A stretch of 64,000 nucleotides of DNA from an uncultured Lachnospiraceae bacterium (GTDB lineage: Bacteria; Bacillota; Clostridia; Lachnospirales; Lachnospiraceae): assembly GCA_902779305.1 (NCBI GenBank), contig CACZBD010000009.1, positions 124,001 to 188,000 of the forward strand. Direction: 5' to 3'. Every line of letters begins with the position of its first letter. Position 1 is the first letter of the stretch. The notes below the pieces were generated by a model. That model ran no database searches. It was not told where the DNA came from and was given only the letters and a program-made list of their open reading frames with translations. Below, in pieces: positions 7,690-17,000 of the stretch. Both the position numbers and the translations under genes were made by a program.

Positions 7690-7881
7690 TCAGCGGTTGC
7701 TGATCCTTTCCATAAGCGCATCAACATCCATGCCGTGTACAAGAGCCGCCTCTTCGAGACTCTCACCCTGTGCGCTCGGGCATCCTAAGCAGTGCATGCC
7801 TGCTTCCATCAGGATCGGCGCAACCTCGGGAGCCATTCTTAAGATCTCACCGATGGTCATATCTTTTGTAATTTCTGCCAT
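7690..7881 (-). CDS. DUF1858 domain protein (disulfide-type small redox protein)
   Basis: A 63-residue cytosolic protein. It matches the DUF1858 / hybrid-cluster-protein-associated redox disulfide family: [19 protein letters not shown] then [19 protein letters not shown], with the paired Cys in H-C-L-G-C-P. The family is seen alone or fused to redox enzymes; its exact role is unsettled and a thiol-disulfide or metal role is inferred. The ATG at 7881 follows AGGAGG by 8 bases, so the longer frame starting at 7899 is not used. It is divergent from the ferredoxin gene at 8030, and the control regions overlap. Confidence 0.88.
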   Translation of the reverse strand: MAEITKDMTIGEILRMAPEVAPILMEAGMHCLGCPSAQGESLEEAALVHGMDVDALMERISNR

Positions 7882-7959
7882 TGTATATTCCTCCTGCATT
7901 AAACTCGGTTAAGGTACTTTCGTAGACTATCACTTTTTAAGTCCGTTTTCAAGTTTTTC

Positions 7960-7988
7960 TTGTATATTGGCCCCGATTATACTAAAAT
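7960..7988 (+). promoter_or_regulatory. Sigma-A promoter of the ferredoxin gene
   Basis: TTGTAT (7960-7965), a 17-base spacer, and TAAAAT (7983-7988), 41 bases before the ATG. The same region must also hold the divergent promoter of the DUF1858 gene. Confidence 0.6.
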
Positions 7989-8014
7989 ATCTGTGTGAAA
8001 TATTTGGATCATGA

Positions 8015-8200
<186 letters not shown>

Positions 8201-8217
8201 GTTCTGCCACATTCATA

Positions 8218-8253
8218 AAAACAAGCGTCCGTGCAAACGGACGCTTGTTTTTT
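8218..8253 (+). terminator. Rho-independent terminator, bidirectional (ferredoxin / dnaB)
   Basis: AACAAGCGTCCGT and ACGGACGCTTGTT form a 13-base stem with loop GCAA, flanked by A on the left and T on the right. It can stop the ferredoxin transcript and the opposing gdpP-rplI-dnaB transcript. Confidence 0.92.
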
Positions 8254-8261
8254 ATTCCCGT

Positions 8262-9599
8262 TTAGTTCTCGTTTCTTGCTTTGTTGGCAAATTTCGTATA
8301 ATCCGGCATCCAGACCAGATCGACTTTGCCGAGCGGGCCGTTTCTCTGTTTGGCCACGATCACTTCCGCAATGTTCGTGGCTTCCCTGTCCCTCTCGTAA
8401 TAATCCTCACGGTACAGGAACATGACAACGTCCGCATCCTGCTCGATCGCCCCGGATTCACGCAGATCCGATAAGATCGGGCGGTGGTCCTGTCTCTGCT
8501 CCGGTCCGCGGGACAGCTGGGACAGTGCAACGACCGGGACCTTCAGTTCCCTGGCAAGTGATTTTAACCCTCTGGAGATCTCCGAGATCTCATTCACCCT
8601 CGAATCCGCTCTTCCGCTTCCGCTCATCAGCTGCAGGTAATCGATGATCACCACCTGGATATCATGTTCGAGTTTATACTTTCTGCATTTGGACCTGAGT
8701 TCCGAAAGCGTGATCGAAGAAGTGTCGTCGATGATCAGTTTCGACTTGGCAACCACACCTGCTGCCTCTGCAAGGCATACCCAATCGCGTTCGTTCAGAT
8801 CCCCGGTCCTTAAATTCTGCGAATTCACCTTCGACTCTAAGGAAAGCAGGCGGTTTACCAGTTCTTCTCTGGACATTTCCAGACTGAACATCGCAACGCT
8901 CTTATTGTCCCTGAAGCAGATATGCTCCGCGATGTTTAACACGAACGCGGTCTTCCCCATGGAAGGTCTTGCGGCGATCAGCACCAGGTTGGAAGGCTGC
9001 AGTCCTGCGGTCATGTAATCAAGATCGGTAAAGCCCGTGGCAACGCCGGTCACCGGCCCTTTGGTAAGCGATGCGATATTGATCCGCTCCAGCGCGTTCA
9101 GCACCACCTGGTTGATCGGCATATAGTCTTCGGTGCTCCGGTTCTTGATCACATCAAAGACCATCTTCTCGGTATCGTCGAGGATCCTGTCCAGAGTCTC
9201 TCCGGACGCATAGCAGCTGTTCTCGATCGTCTGCGACACCCGGATCAGTTTCCTGAGAACGGAATTTTTCCTGACACTGTCGGCATACTGCGCAACCCTG
9301 GAAGAATTGGGCACCGACGCGACGACTTCCTGCAACAGCGACTGCGTATCGATCCCTTCCGGGAGCTGCATTTCTTTCAGGCGGCTGTTCAGTATGACAG
9401 GGTCCACCGCCTTTCCCTCGTTAAACAAGGACGTGATGGCCTCGAAGAGGATCCCGTACTGTTTTCCGTAAAAATCATCCTTATTCAGCGTTTCCGCAGC
9501 GATCGCGATCGCATCCTTCGACATCAGCATACAGCCGATCGTGGACTGCTCGGCAGGCGTATCATGCGGCATGACTCTTTTGATCACGGTCTCATCCAT
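8262..9599 (-). CDS. dnaB: Replicative DNA helicase DnaB
   Basis: A 445-residue hexameric helicase that unwinds DNA at the replication fork (named DnaC in Bacillus). The N-terminal domain spans about residues 10-120. The RecA-like C-terminal domain has the Walker A RPSMGKT at residues 211-217, the H1a-like MFSLEMSREELVNRL, and Walker B VVIIDYLQLM. Length is normal and no intein is present. It is the last gene of the gdpP-rplI-dnaB operon; an AAAGGA ribosome site lies 9 bases before the ATG. Confidence 0.97.
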   Translation of the reverse strand: MDETVIKRVMPHDTPAEQSTIGCMLMSKDAIAIAAETLNKDDFYGKQYGILFEAITSLFNEGKAVDPVILNSRLKEMQLPEGIDTQSLLQEVVASVPNSSRVAQYADSVRKNSVLRKLIRVSQTIENSCYASGETLDRILDDTEKMVFDVIKNRSTEDYMPINQVVLNALERINIASLTKGPVTGVATGFTDLDYMTAGLQPSNLVLIAARPSMGKTAFVLNIAEHICFRDNKSVAMFSLEMSREELVNRLLSLESKVNSQNLRTGDLNERDWVCLAEAAGVVAKSKLIIDDTSSITLSELRSKCRKYKLEHDIQVVIIDYLQLMSGSGRADSRVNEISEISRGLKSLARELKVPVVALSQLSRGPEQRQDHRPILSDLRESGAIEQDADVVMFLYREDYYERDREATNIAEVIVAKQRNGPLGKVDLVWMPDYTKFANKARNEN

Positions 9600-9629
9600 G
9601 TGACTGATTCCTTTCCGTTCTCTGCTTTC

Positions 9630-10076
9630 CTACGCCTTCTCGACCGTGACTTTCAGGGTGGCATTTACCTGCGGATGCAGTTTGACCGTCACCTCATAAT
9701 CCCCGAGATTCTTGATCGGATCCGCGATCTGGATCTTCTTCTTATCGATCTCAAGATCCAGCTGTTCTGCAGCTGCCTCCGCGATCTCCTTGGAGGATAC
9801 GGAGCCGAAAGTCTTGCCGCCTTCTCCCGCTTTCAGCTTCACGACCACTTTCCTGTCTTTCAGTTTCCCGGACAGTTCCTGTGCTTTGGCAAGATTTTCC
9901 GCGGCGACTTTCTCGTCATTGGCCTTCTGCAGTTTCAGATCGTTTAAGTTCTTCGCATTGGCTTCCACGCCGTATTTTTTCGGAAAAATAAAATTACGGG
10001 CGTAACCGTCACTGACATCCACGATCTCGCCCTTTTTCCCAAGCGACTTCACATCCTGTAATAAAATAACCTTCAT
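9630..10076 (-). CDS. rplI: 50S ribosomal protein L9
   Basis: A 148-residue ribosomal protein with the signature start [19 protein letters not shown] and the conserved [13 protein letters not shown]. The N-terminal rRNA-binding domain, the long connecting helix (about residues 41-75) and the C-terminal domain are all present. Its ATG overlaps the gdpP stop by one base (TGATG), so translation is coupled. Typical Firmicute order gdpP-rplI-dnaB. Confidence 0.97.
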   Translation of the reverse strand: MKVILLQDVKSLGKKGEIVDVSDGYARNFIFPKKYGVEANAKNLNDLKLQKANDEKVAAENLAKAQELSGKLKDRKVVVKLKAGEGGKTFGSVSSKEIAEAAAEQLDLEIDKKKIQIADPIKNLGDYEVTVKLHPQVNATLKVTVEKA

Positions 10077-12121
10077 CAGATCTCTCCTTCTCTCTGCATG
10101 GTGTCCAGCGTGCGGATCAGCAGTTCCTTGGCTTCCTCGATACTCATTTCTTTCAACTGGGCGCCGGCAATGTTCATATGTCCGCCGCCGCCGAGTTTCT
10201 CCATAACAAGCTGCACGTTCATCTCATCGATCGAACGGGCGCTGATATAGATCTCACCCTGGTATTCGGTCAGGACAAAGGATGCCTTGATCCCGATAAT
10301 GTTGAGCAACTCATTGGCCGCCTGCGCGCCGATGATCGTCGGCGTTTCGGAAACGCTGCCCGGCGCGGATACGGAAACCGCATAGGAACCGAGCACCACC
10401 TCGGCATTTCTGACCGCTTCCGCCCTGGCCTTGTAGTCTTCCATATCGTTCCTGAACATCTTGCGGACTCTGGTCACATCCGCACCGTTCCTGCGCAGAT
10501 AGGCCGCCGCCTCAAATGTACGAACACCGGTCTTGGCGGTAAAGTTATTGGTATCGATCATGATCCCGGAATAAATGCAGTCCGCTTCCGCTGCCCTAAG
10601 CTTCACATTGTCATGAATATACTGCAGGATCTCCGCAACCATTTCCGAAGCGGAGCTTGCATAGGGCTCGATGTAGGAAAGCGTTGCATTCTGGATCTTC
10701 TCCGTTCCCTGTCTGTGATGGTCGAGAACGACGATCGATGCGCATTTTCCGAGCAGTTCCTTACACTCCGTAAAGCTCGGCTTGTTCACATCCACAACAA
10801 TCAGTGCCGTTGTCTGATCCGCCACTTCCAAAGCCCTTGTGCTGTTTAAGAACAGATCGTCCGCATAATCGCCGTCGGATCTGATCTCATCCATCAGCGG
10901 GCGGATCGAGTTGGTCACTTCATTGACTACGATATGCGCCTTTTTCTCAAAAGTCTTTGCCGCCCTGAAGATACCGATCGCCGCGCCGAAGGAATCCACA
11001 TCCGTATTCTTGTGGCCCATGACGATGATGCGGTCGCTGCTTTCAATGATCTCGCGAAGGGCATGCGCTTTGACTCTGGCCTTCACGCGGGTCGTCTTTT
11101 CAGCCATCTGGCTCTTGCCGCCATAGTAGGTGATATCCTCGGGCGTCTTGACAACGACTTGGTCGCCGCCGCGCCCAAGCGCAAGATCGATAGCCGTTCT
11201 GGCATATTCATAATTGGTCTGGTATGAACCGGTCTCGAGACCAAAGCCGGCTGAAAGCGTTACCGAGATCTCGTTGCCGATATTGACGGTCTTGACATCC
11301 TCAAGCAGGTCGAACCGTCTCTCCATCAGGCCTTTCAGATGTCTCTTCTGAATCGCCACCAGATATTTGTCTTTGTCCAGTTTCTTGACAAGCGCATCCG
11401 TCGCGGCCAGATATTTGTTGATCTTCCTGTCGACAAGAGCGACCAGAAGGGAGCGTCTGACATCTTCAACGGATTCCAGCGCTTCATCATAATTATCGAT
11501 ATAGATCAGACCGGTACACAGCTGCATGTCGTCGATCTCTCTCTGCAGGCGGTTGATCTTGGTCTCATCGAACATAAAGAACGCGATCAGGAAACTTTCG
11601 AGATTCACCACGTCCAAAAGCGCAGAGGATTCCAGCGCCATCTGCATATCGACTTTCTTCATGCTGATCCTGAAATCGGATTCCTCAAACGTTGCCATCA
11701 TTTCGGTTTCCGATTCGATCCCGGGCAACGCTTCTTTATGGACATCCGGCAGAAGCGACATGATCGTCTTGCGATATCCTCTTTTGATATGGAAGGTCTG
11801 CTCGAAAGCCTCGTTCGTCCAGATGATCCGCCCCTCTTCGTCCAAAAGGGCATAAGGAACTTCCAGGTCTCTGAGCAGCTGCTTCTGTACCTGTCCGTAC
11901 TGCGTTGCAAACGACACCATGTCGTTTACCACGGCATGCTTGTTCTTAAAATAAAGGATCAGGGCTATGGAAAAATAGATCAGGATCCCGGCGCTCATGA
12001 TGTAACCGGCCTTGAGATCCGTGGCATAAACGGCAATATTGCACAATACCAGCAGGATCGTCAGAAACAGCGGCCAGACCATATAAGCCCGGAGGGTTCC
12101 CTTAAATTTGACTTTCTTCAA
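10076..12121 (-). CDS. gdpP: Cyclic-di-AMP phosphodiesterase GdpP
   Basis: A 681-residue membrane enzyme that breaks down the second messenger c-di-AMP. Two membrane segments (about 13-33 and 38-58) are followed by a PAS-like domain, a degenerate GGDEF domain (about 175-300) and a DHH/DHHA1 phosphodiesterase. Metal-binding motifs are visible: [15 protein letters not shown] near residue 370, VLDHHRQG near 464, and the DHHA1 motif [12 protein letters not shown] near the end. The start codon is TTG, with AAGGAG about 9 bases upstream. First gene of the operon with rplI and dnaB. Confidence 0.95.
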   Translation of the reverse strand: MKKVKFKGTLRAYMVWPLFLTILLVLCNIAVYATDLKAGYIMSAGILIYFSIALILYFKNKHAVVNDMVSFATQYGQVQKQLLRDLEVPYALLDEEGRIIWTNEAFEQTFHIKRGYRKTIMSLLPDVHKEALPGIESETEMMATFEESDFRISMKKVDMQMALESSALLDVVNLESFLIAFFMFDETKINRLQREIDDMQLCTGLIYIDNYDEALESVEDVRRSLLVALVDRKINKYLAATDALVKKLDKDKYLVAIQKRHLKGLMERRFDLLEDVKTVNIGNEISVTLSAGFGLETGSYQTNYEYARTAIDLALGRGGDQVVVKTPEDITYYGGKSQMAEKTTRVKARVKAHALREIIESSDRIIVMGHKNTDVDSFGAAIGIFRAAKTFEKKAHIVVNEVTNSIRPLMDEIRSDGDYADDLFLNSTRALEVADQTTALIVVDVNKPSFTECKELLGKCASIVVLDHHRQGTEKIQNATLSYIEPYASSASEMVAEILQYIHDNVKLRAAEADCIYSGIMIDTNNFTAKTGVRTFEAAAYLRRNGADVTRVRKMFRNDMEDYKARAEAVRNAEVVLGSYAVSVSAPGSVSETPTIIGAQAANELLNIIGIKASFVLTEYQGEIYISARSIDEMNVQLVMEKLGGGGHMNIAGAQLKEMSIEEAKELLIRTLDTMQREGEI

Positions 12122-12152
12122 AATACTCTTCTCCTTAAAATCCTACCAGACT

Positions 12153-12181
12153 ATATTAGCATTTTTGTATTCCGATAGCAA
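12153..12181 (-). promoter_or_regulatory. Likely promoter of the gdpP-rplI-dnaB operon
   Basis: On the minus strand, TTGCTA (12181-12176), a 17-base spacer and TAATAT (12158-12153), with TG one base before the -10 (extended -10). It is 32 bases from the gdpP start. Confidence 0.5.
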
Positions 12182-12215
12182 GAGAAGAGCCTGCCGTGCA
12201 GGCAGGCTCATCTCT
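12181..12215 (-). terminator. Hairpin after the acyl-CoA synthetase gene, likely terminator
   Basis: GAGCCTGCC pairs with GGCAGGCTC (loop GTGCA), extended by AGAGA/TCTCT after an A-A mismatch. The downstream tract on the minus strand is TTCTCTT, a weak U-tract. Confidence 0.55.
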
Positions 12216-12222
12216 ATGGTAT

Positions 12223-13857
12223 TTAACCGATATTCTGCGCTTCCACAAGGCCTTTTCCGCCGTAGATCTCTCTGAGTTTCGGTTTTTCGATCTTACCGGT
12301 CGGATTTCTGGGAATCTCCGCAAAAATGATCTTATGCGGCCGCTTGTATCTCGGAAGGGCATGGCAGAAATCCTGCATCTCCTCTTCGGTTACCACGTAA
12401 TCCTTCTTCAGTTCAATGATGGCCAGCGTCACTTCTCCGAGACGCTTATCGGGGATCCCGATCACCGCGGCATCATGCACGGCTTCATTCGTGCGGATAA
12501 AGTCCTCGATCTGGACCGGATAGATGTTCTCGCCGCCACTGATGATCACGTCTTTCTTGCGGTCTACGAGAAGGATGAACCCGTCCTCGTCCTCTTTGGC
12601 CATATCCCCGGTATAGAGCCAGCCGTCCTGAAGCACCTCCTGCGTGGCCTTTTTGTCATGATAGTATTCCACCATAACGGAAGGTCCTTTAACGGCCAGT
12701 TCACCGACTTCTCCTTTTTGCACTTCTTCTTTCTTTTCGTTCACGATCTTGGTTTCCCAGCCGTAACCCGCTTTTCCGATCGTGCCGACCTTCTCGACAT
12801 TGCCGACCCCAAGATGTACGCAGCCGGGGCCCAGAGACTCGGACAGGCCGTAGTTTGTATCGTAATCATGATGCGGGAAATAGGTCAGCCATTTTTTGAC
12901 AAGGCTTCTCGGAACAGGCTGTGCCCCGATATGCATCAGTCTCCACTGGTCAAGTTCATAATCCTCCAGTTTGACTTTTCCGCTCTCGATCGCCTCCAGG
13001 ATGTCCTGTGCCCAGGGTACCAGCAGCCAAACGATCGTGCATTTTTCTTTGGAAACCGCATCCAGCACAAATTCCGGTTTGGTTCCCTTTAAGAGTACCG
13101 CTTTGCCGCCCGAGATCAGGCTGCCGAACCAGTGCATCTTCGCGCCGGTATGGTAAAGCGGGGGAATGCAGAGGAACACATCATCCTTCTGCTGCCCGTG
13201 ATGGTTCTGCTCCGTTTTGCAGGAATGTACCAGGCCTGCATGTGTATGCAAAATCGCCTTCGGGAATCCCGTGGTTCCCGAGGAAAAATAGATCGCCGCA
13301 TAGTCTTCATCCTTGATCGTGATATTCGGTCTCTGAGAAGAACAGTTTGCCGTCATGGAATTGTAGTCATCCGCAAAGCTCGGGCAGTTCTCCCCCACAT
13401 AGATCAGCAGCCTTCCCTTCGAGAGAGGCTCACAGATCTCTTCGATCCGCCCAATAAAGGACGGTCCGAACACCAGAATATCGATCTGCGCCAGTTTTGC
13501 GCAGTAGAGGATCTCGTCCGAAGAATAACGGAAATTAAACGGAACGGCCAGAGCGCCTGTCTTTAAGACGCCAAAATAGATTGGCAGCCATTCTAAGCAG
13601 TTCATCATCAGGATTCCGACCTTGTCGCCTTTTTTAACGCCTCTGCTGATCAGCAGATTGGCAAACCGGTTTGCCTTCTCATCAAAAACACTCCAGGTGA
13701 TCTCCCTGCGGTAATGGGTCTCCGGACTCGCCTCGATCAGTTCATATTCTTTCCAGGTAACTCTTCTTCTTTCTTTGATCTCCGGGTTGATCTCCACAAG
13801 CGCGATATCTTCTCCGAATTGGTCCGCATTTCGTTCCAGAAGTTCTGTGATTGGCAT
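12223..13857 (-). CDS. AMP-dependent acyl-CoA synthetase / ligase
   Basis: A 544-residue enzyme of the ANL superfamily, which activates a carboxylic acid to acyl-AMP and then to acyl-CoA in the cytosol. The P-loop IYFSSGTTGFPKAILHTH is at about residues 177-194. Other core motifs are YGLSESLGPG, GWLYTGDMAKEDEDGFI, VDRKKDVIISGGENIYP, and the catalytic Lys in RNPTGKIEKPKLRE near the C-terminus. It is full length and probably active; the substrate cannot be read, and fatty or aromatic acids are equally possible. It is monocistronic, with a consensus promoter (13966-13938) and an inverted repeat at the start of the leader. A linked acid-metabolism operon is not present. Confidence 0.88.
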   Translation of the reverse strand: MPITELLERNADQFGEDIALVEINPEIKERRRVTWKEYELIEASPETHYRREITWSVFDEKANRFANLLISRGVKKGDKVGILMMNCLEWLPIYFGVLKTGALAVPFNFRYSSDEILYCAKLAQIDILVFGPSFIGRIEEICEPLSKGRLLIYVGENCPSFADDYNSMTANCSSQRPNITIKDEDYAAIYFSSGTTGFPKAILHTHAGLVHSCKTEQNHHGQQKDDVFLCIPPLYHTGAKMHWFGSLISGGKAVLLKGTKPEFVLDAVSKEKCTIVWLLVPWAQDILEAIESGKVKLEDYELDQWRLMHIGAQPVPRSLVKKWLTYFPHHDYDTNYGLSESLGPGCVHLGVGNVEKVGTIGKAGYGWETKIVNEKKEEVQKGEVGELAVKGPSVMVEYYHDKKATQEVLQDGWLYTGDMAKEDEDGFILLVDRKKDVIISGGENIYPVQIEDFIRTNEAVHDAAVIGIPDKRLGEVTLAIIELKKDYVVTEEEMQDFCHALPRYKRPHKIIFAEIPRNPTGKIEKPKLREIYGGKGLVEAQNIG

Positions 13858-13896
13858 TTTGATTTCTCTCTTTCCGTAATATTTCCTGTTTTCGAG

Positions 13897-13929
13897 CCGG
13901 TTCTTTGACGCGTTGACGCTTTTAACCGG
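13897..13929 (-). promoter_or_regulatory. Inverted repeat at the 5' end of the acyl-CoA synthetase leader
   Basis: CCGGTT (13897-13902) and AACCGG (13924-13929) flank a direct repeat of TTGACGC (13905-13911 and 13913-13919). It starts almost exactly at the predicted transcript start, so it could be an operator or a 5' mRNA hairpin. Confidence 0.4.
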
Positions 13930-13937
13930 TAAAGTGT

Positions 13938-13966
13938 AGTATACGGGGTTTCCGATGTTTTGTCAA
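13938..13966 (-). promoter_or_regulatory. Consensus sigma-A promoter of the acyl-CoA synthetase gene
   Basis: On the minus strand, a perfect TTGACA (13966-13961), a 17-base spacer, and TATACT (13943-13938). The predicted start is near 13931, giving a leader of about 75 bases. Confidence 0.88.
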
Positions 13967-13973
13967 ATGCGCA

Positions 13974-14003
13974 AACAGGGCGCGGCAGATGCCACGCCCT
14001 GTT
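13974..14003 (-). terminator. Hairpin after the large surface-protein gene, likely terminator
   Basis: AACAGGGCG and CGCCCTGTT form a 9-base stem, with an inner GGCA/TGCC extension. The minus-strand downstream tract is TTTGCGCATTT, so the terminator is only moderately good. It is just upstream of the promoter at 13966-13938. Confidence 0.55.
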
Positions 14004-14019
14004 CAGGAAGTCGTTTCCG

Positions 14020-17000
14020 TCAGCCGTAACCCGGCAAAACGATCGCTATTGCACAGTCAGGGTCAAAATACAGATTGTATGATGTCCCCGAAATCGCAGC
14101 TTTCTGCCACCCCGTTGCCGGAAGTCCGTTCTTCATATAGATTGGATACTCATCAAAAAACAGAAACAGCCCGTTTAGTTTTGCTCCCGTATCCTTTCTG
14201 CAGACCGGTTTCAGATTACCGTTCTGATCAATGGATATAACAGCCACTATTTTCTTATCATCTTCATACGATTCCACGTATTCTTCTGTCGTTCCCGGGC
14301 GGAGGTTCAGATGATGCCAGTTTGAACCGGTCCTGTAAAACGGGCTTAAGTCTTCTGTAAATATACCATAGGTATTTACGGGTTTCCCGTCTATGACCTC
14401 ATTTGAAGCAAGGGTTCCATCGGCTTTCATGCACATATCAAAAACCTTATCATTAATCGTTGAATACTGCTCATACCTCTTAAGTCTGTCCCTGTCGGCA
14501 GTGCCAAGTCTTGCGTAATTTACAGACGGGTAGGTTCCTCCGCAAAAGTAAACTTCTTTCTTATCCGAGGCATTAGCATATACCATACTGTCCTCAGAAA
14601 AAACGACATAGATCTTCTTCCCGGATGGTACTAATGAAAAATCATAGAGATTAACAGAATCATCTGCCGTAGTTGAGCCATCGCTGTCACAATAGAAATA
14701 AGCGGTCCAGTTTCCATCATCATCCTGCTGCGCATACGGCTGAAATCCCGTCAGCGGTAATCCTTTCGGGCCGATCAGATAATCATCTTTATATCCGTCA
14801 CAGGATATCTTCATATTCTTCACTGTCCGGCCTCCTGTGTCCATAAAGCGGACAATACTGCCGTCTGTCTTATACTCGGTGGAAACCCCGGCGAAATCAT
14901 CATTCATGTTCATCCTTCCGTCATACCCGTAGTGATACCATTTTCCGCCGCTTAACCTGAAGACATTTGTCTCCTTTATACCGGTTTCGGTATCAAAATA
15001 ATACCAGTCGTTTCCGACTTTCGTACGGCCCTTTGCAAAGCTTCCATCCTTTGTGGTCAGGATATCAAAGCCGGTACCGTCTGCGTCTTCTGCTACCGCC
15101 CTGTCTGTGACAGGGGAGCCGTCCATACGGAACCGGTAAGTCTTGCCGCCAACCGTCAGATCCGGGTAATCGGGATAATACCCTGCAAGTGCCCCTGCAG
15201 GCGCCCAGTCTTCGGTCTCTACAAAATATATCTTCTTTTTCGATCCGGATTCTATGGGCCGGCCTGATGCATCGAGCATAAGTTTTCCGTAACTGTTTAA
15301 AGCAGGAGCATTCATGGTCTTCCAGCCTGTTGCGGCCACATGTGTCTTGGGATCAAAATAGAATGTGAACGGTCCATAGTAATACAAAACTCCGCTATAG
15401 GAATCATATACATAATTATACCCATCTGTGTCCCCTTTACAGTACACCCATCCGGATGCGGCAGAGCCGTCTTTTGTGAAATAATACAGTTTCCCGCCGA
15501 TATTTACGAGTCCATCATATATTATCCCTGAGGCACCACAGTAATACAGCTTTCCGGATTTGTCCTTGACTAAGCCCATCTTGATGGAGCCGTCTTTGCA
15601 GACCCAGAATGTATAGCCGGATATTTCTGCGAAGCCATCTGCCGCACGTGTTACAATCGTGGACCAGCCGTCCGTATCGGAGTTGATTACATACCATTTT
15701 CCCTTAATAGATGCTAACTGTTCATTGATGATAACACCATTTCCCCCAATCGGATACTTCCTGCCTTCATAACTGTAAATACCTTCGGGTTCCGGCTGTC
15801 CATCCTTCTTAACAAGCGCAACGATGTGCCCCCCAGAAACCTCAAGCGTGACATGATCGTTTGCCACCTTTCCGTTTTCCTCGATCCAGTACTTCTTTTC
15901 CTTATATTCGACCAGTGTCGGCTCACTGTATTTCGATAATTTTGCCGTTTCCGGGTCAAAATAGTAACTGACAACGCCTATCTTTACAATGCCCGTCACC
16001 ACCTTGCCGGATCCGTTAACGTAATATATCTGGTTGGTTATTTCATCATCGTAAAGCCATGCATTCTTAACCTTATTCTTTCCCTGATCATCCGAATAGA
16101 ACAGGACGCCGTCGGAAGGTTTCTTTGACACTGACTTATAGTAAACAGGGCTGCCGTCCTCCAGTTTCAGGCCGGATGCCTGCTTAACATCTTCTTCAAG
16201 ACAAAGGGATGTGCCCTTCTGCAGGCAGAGTTTACCATCATAGCACACAAATACAGGTACAGATACAGTTTTTTCTACAATATAGCCATCCTCCCCGGCA
16301 TAATACGTAACATTGTCAATGGTAACAAATTTGTTCTCCACGATCACACCGTTTTCGTCGGCATAATAATAATATATATCCCAAAAAAACCCTGTCCGAA
16401 CAGAACAGTCATTACTTGCACAATAGCGTTTTTTTCCGACCCTGAAAAATTCTCCATCCTTCACGATTCCGGTATCCGGGTCCGCATAGACAAACTTTAC
16501 GGCCTTACTCTTGGTTGTGATCTTTCCTGCGGCATCCAGATATACCCATCCGCTCTGGCGGACAAAATTTTCATTAAAGACAAAAGATCTGCCGGAATAA
16601 TTTGTAGATTCAGAGTTAAACTTAATCAGTCCCGCGCCAGACAGTGCCTTCCCGTTTTTGTCAACAAACCGGTACCCTTTTCCTGCCTTATCGTATACCC
16701 AGCTGTCTTTTACCTGATACGGATCATAATAGTATTTGTCAGTTCCCTTATCCACCCAGCCGGTAAGAACATCTCCGGCCGAATTGATGGCCATATCATC
16801 AATCTCTTTAAAGGGAATCTCATCTCCGACAACGAGCAGTCCGTTATCATCAAAATAACGGTATTTCTTGTCTATGATCCATAAACCCTTTGCCGGCTGG
16901 TTCGTTGCGGCATCAAAATAATAGACTATCGCACCTTCCCTGGCCAGGGCAAGCGCCTTTTTACCGGTTTCACGGATCTTTAAGCCGTCGGCAGCCACCC

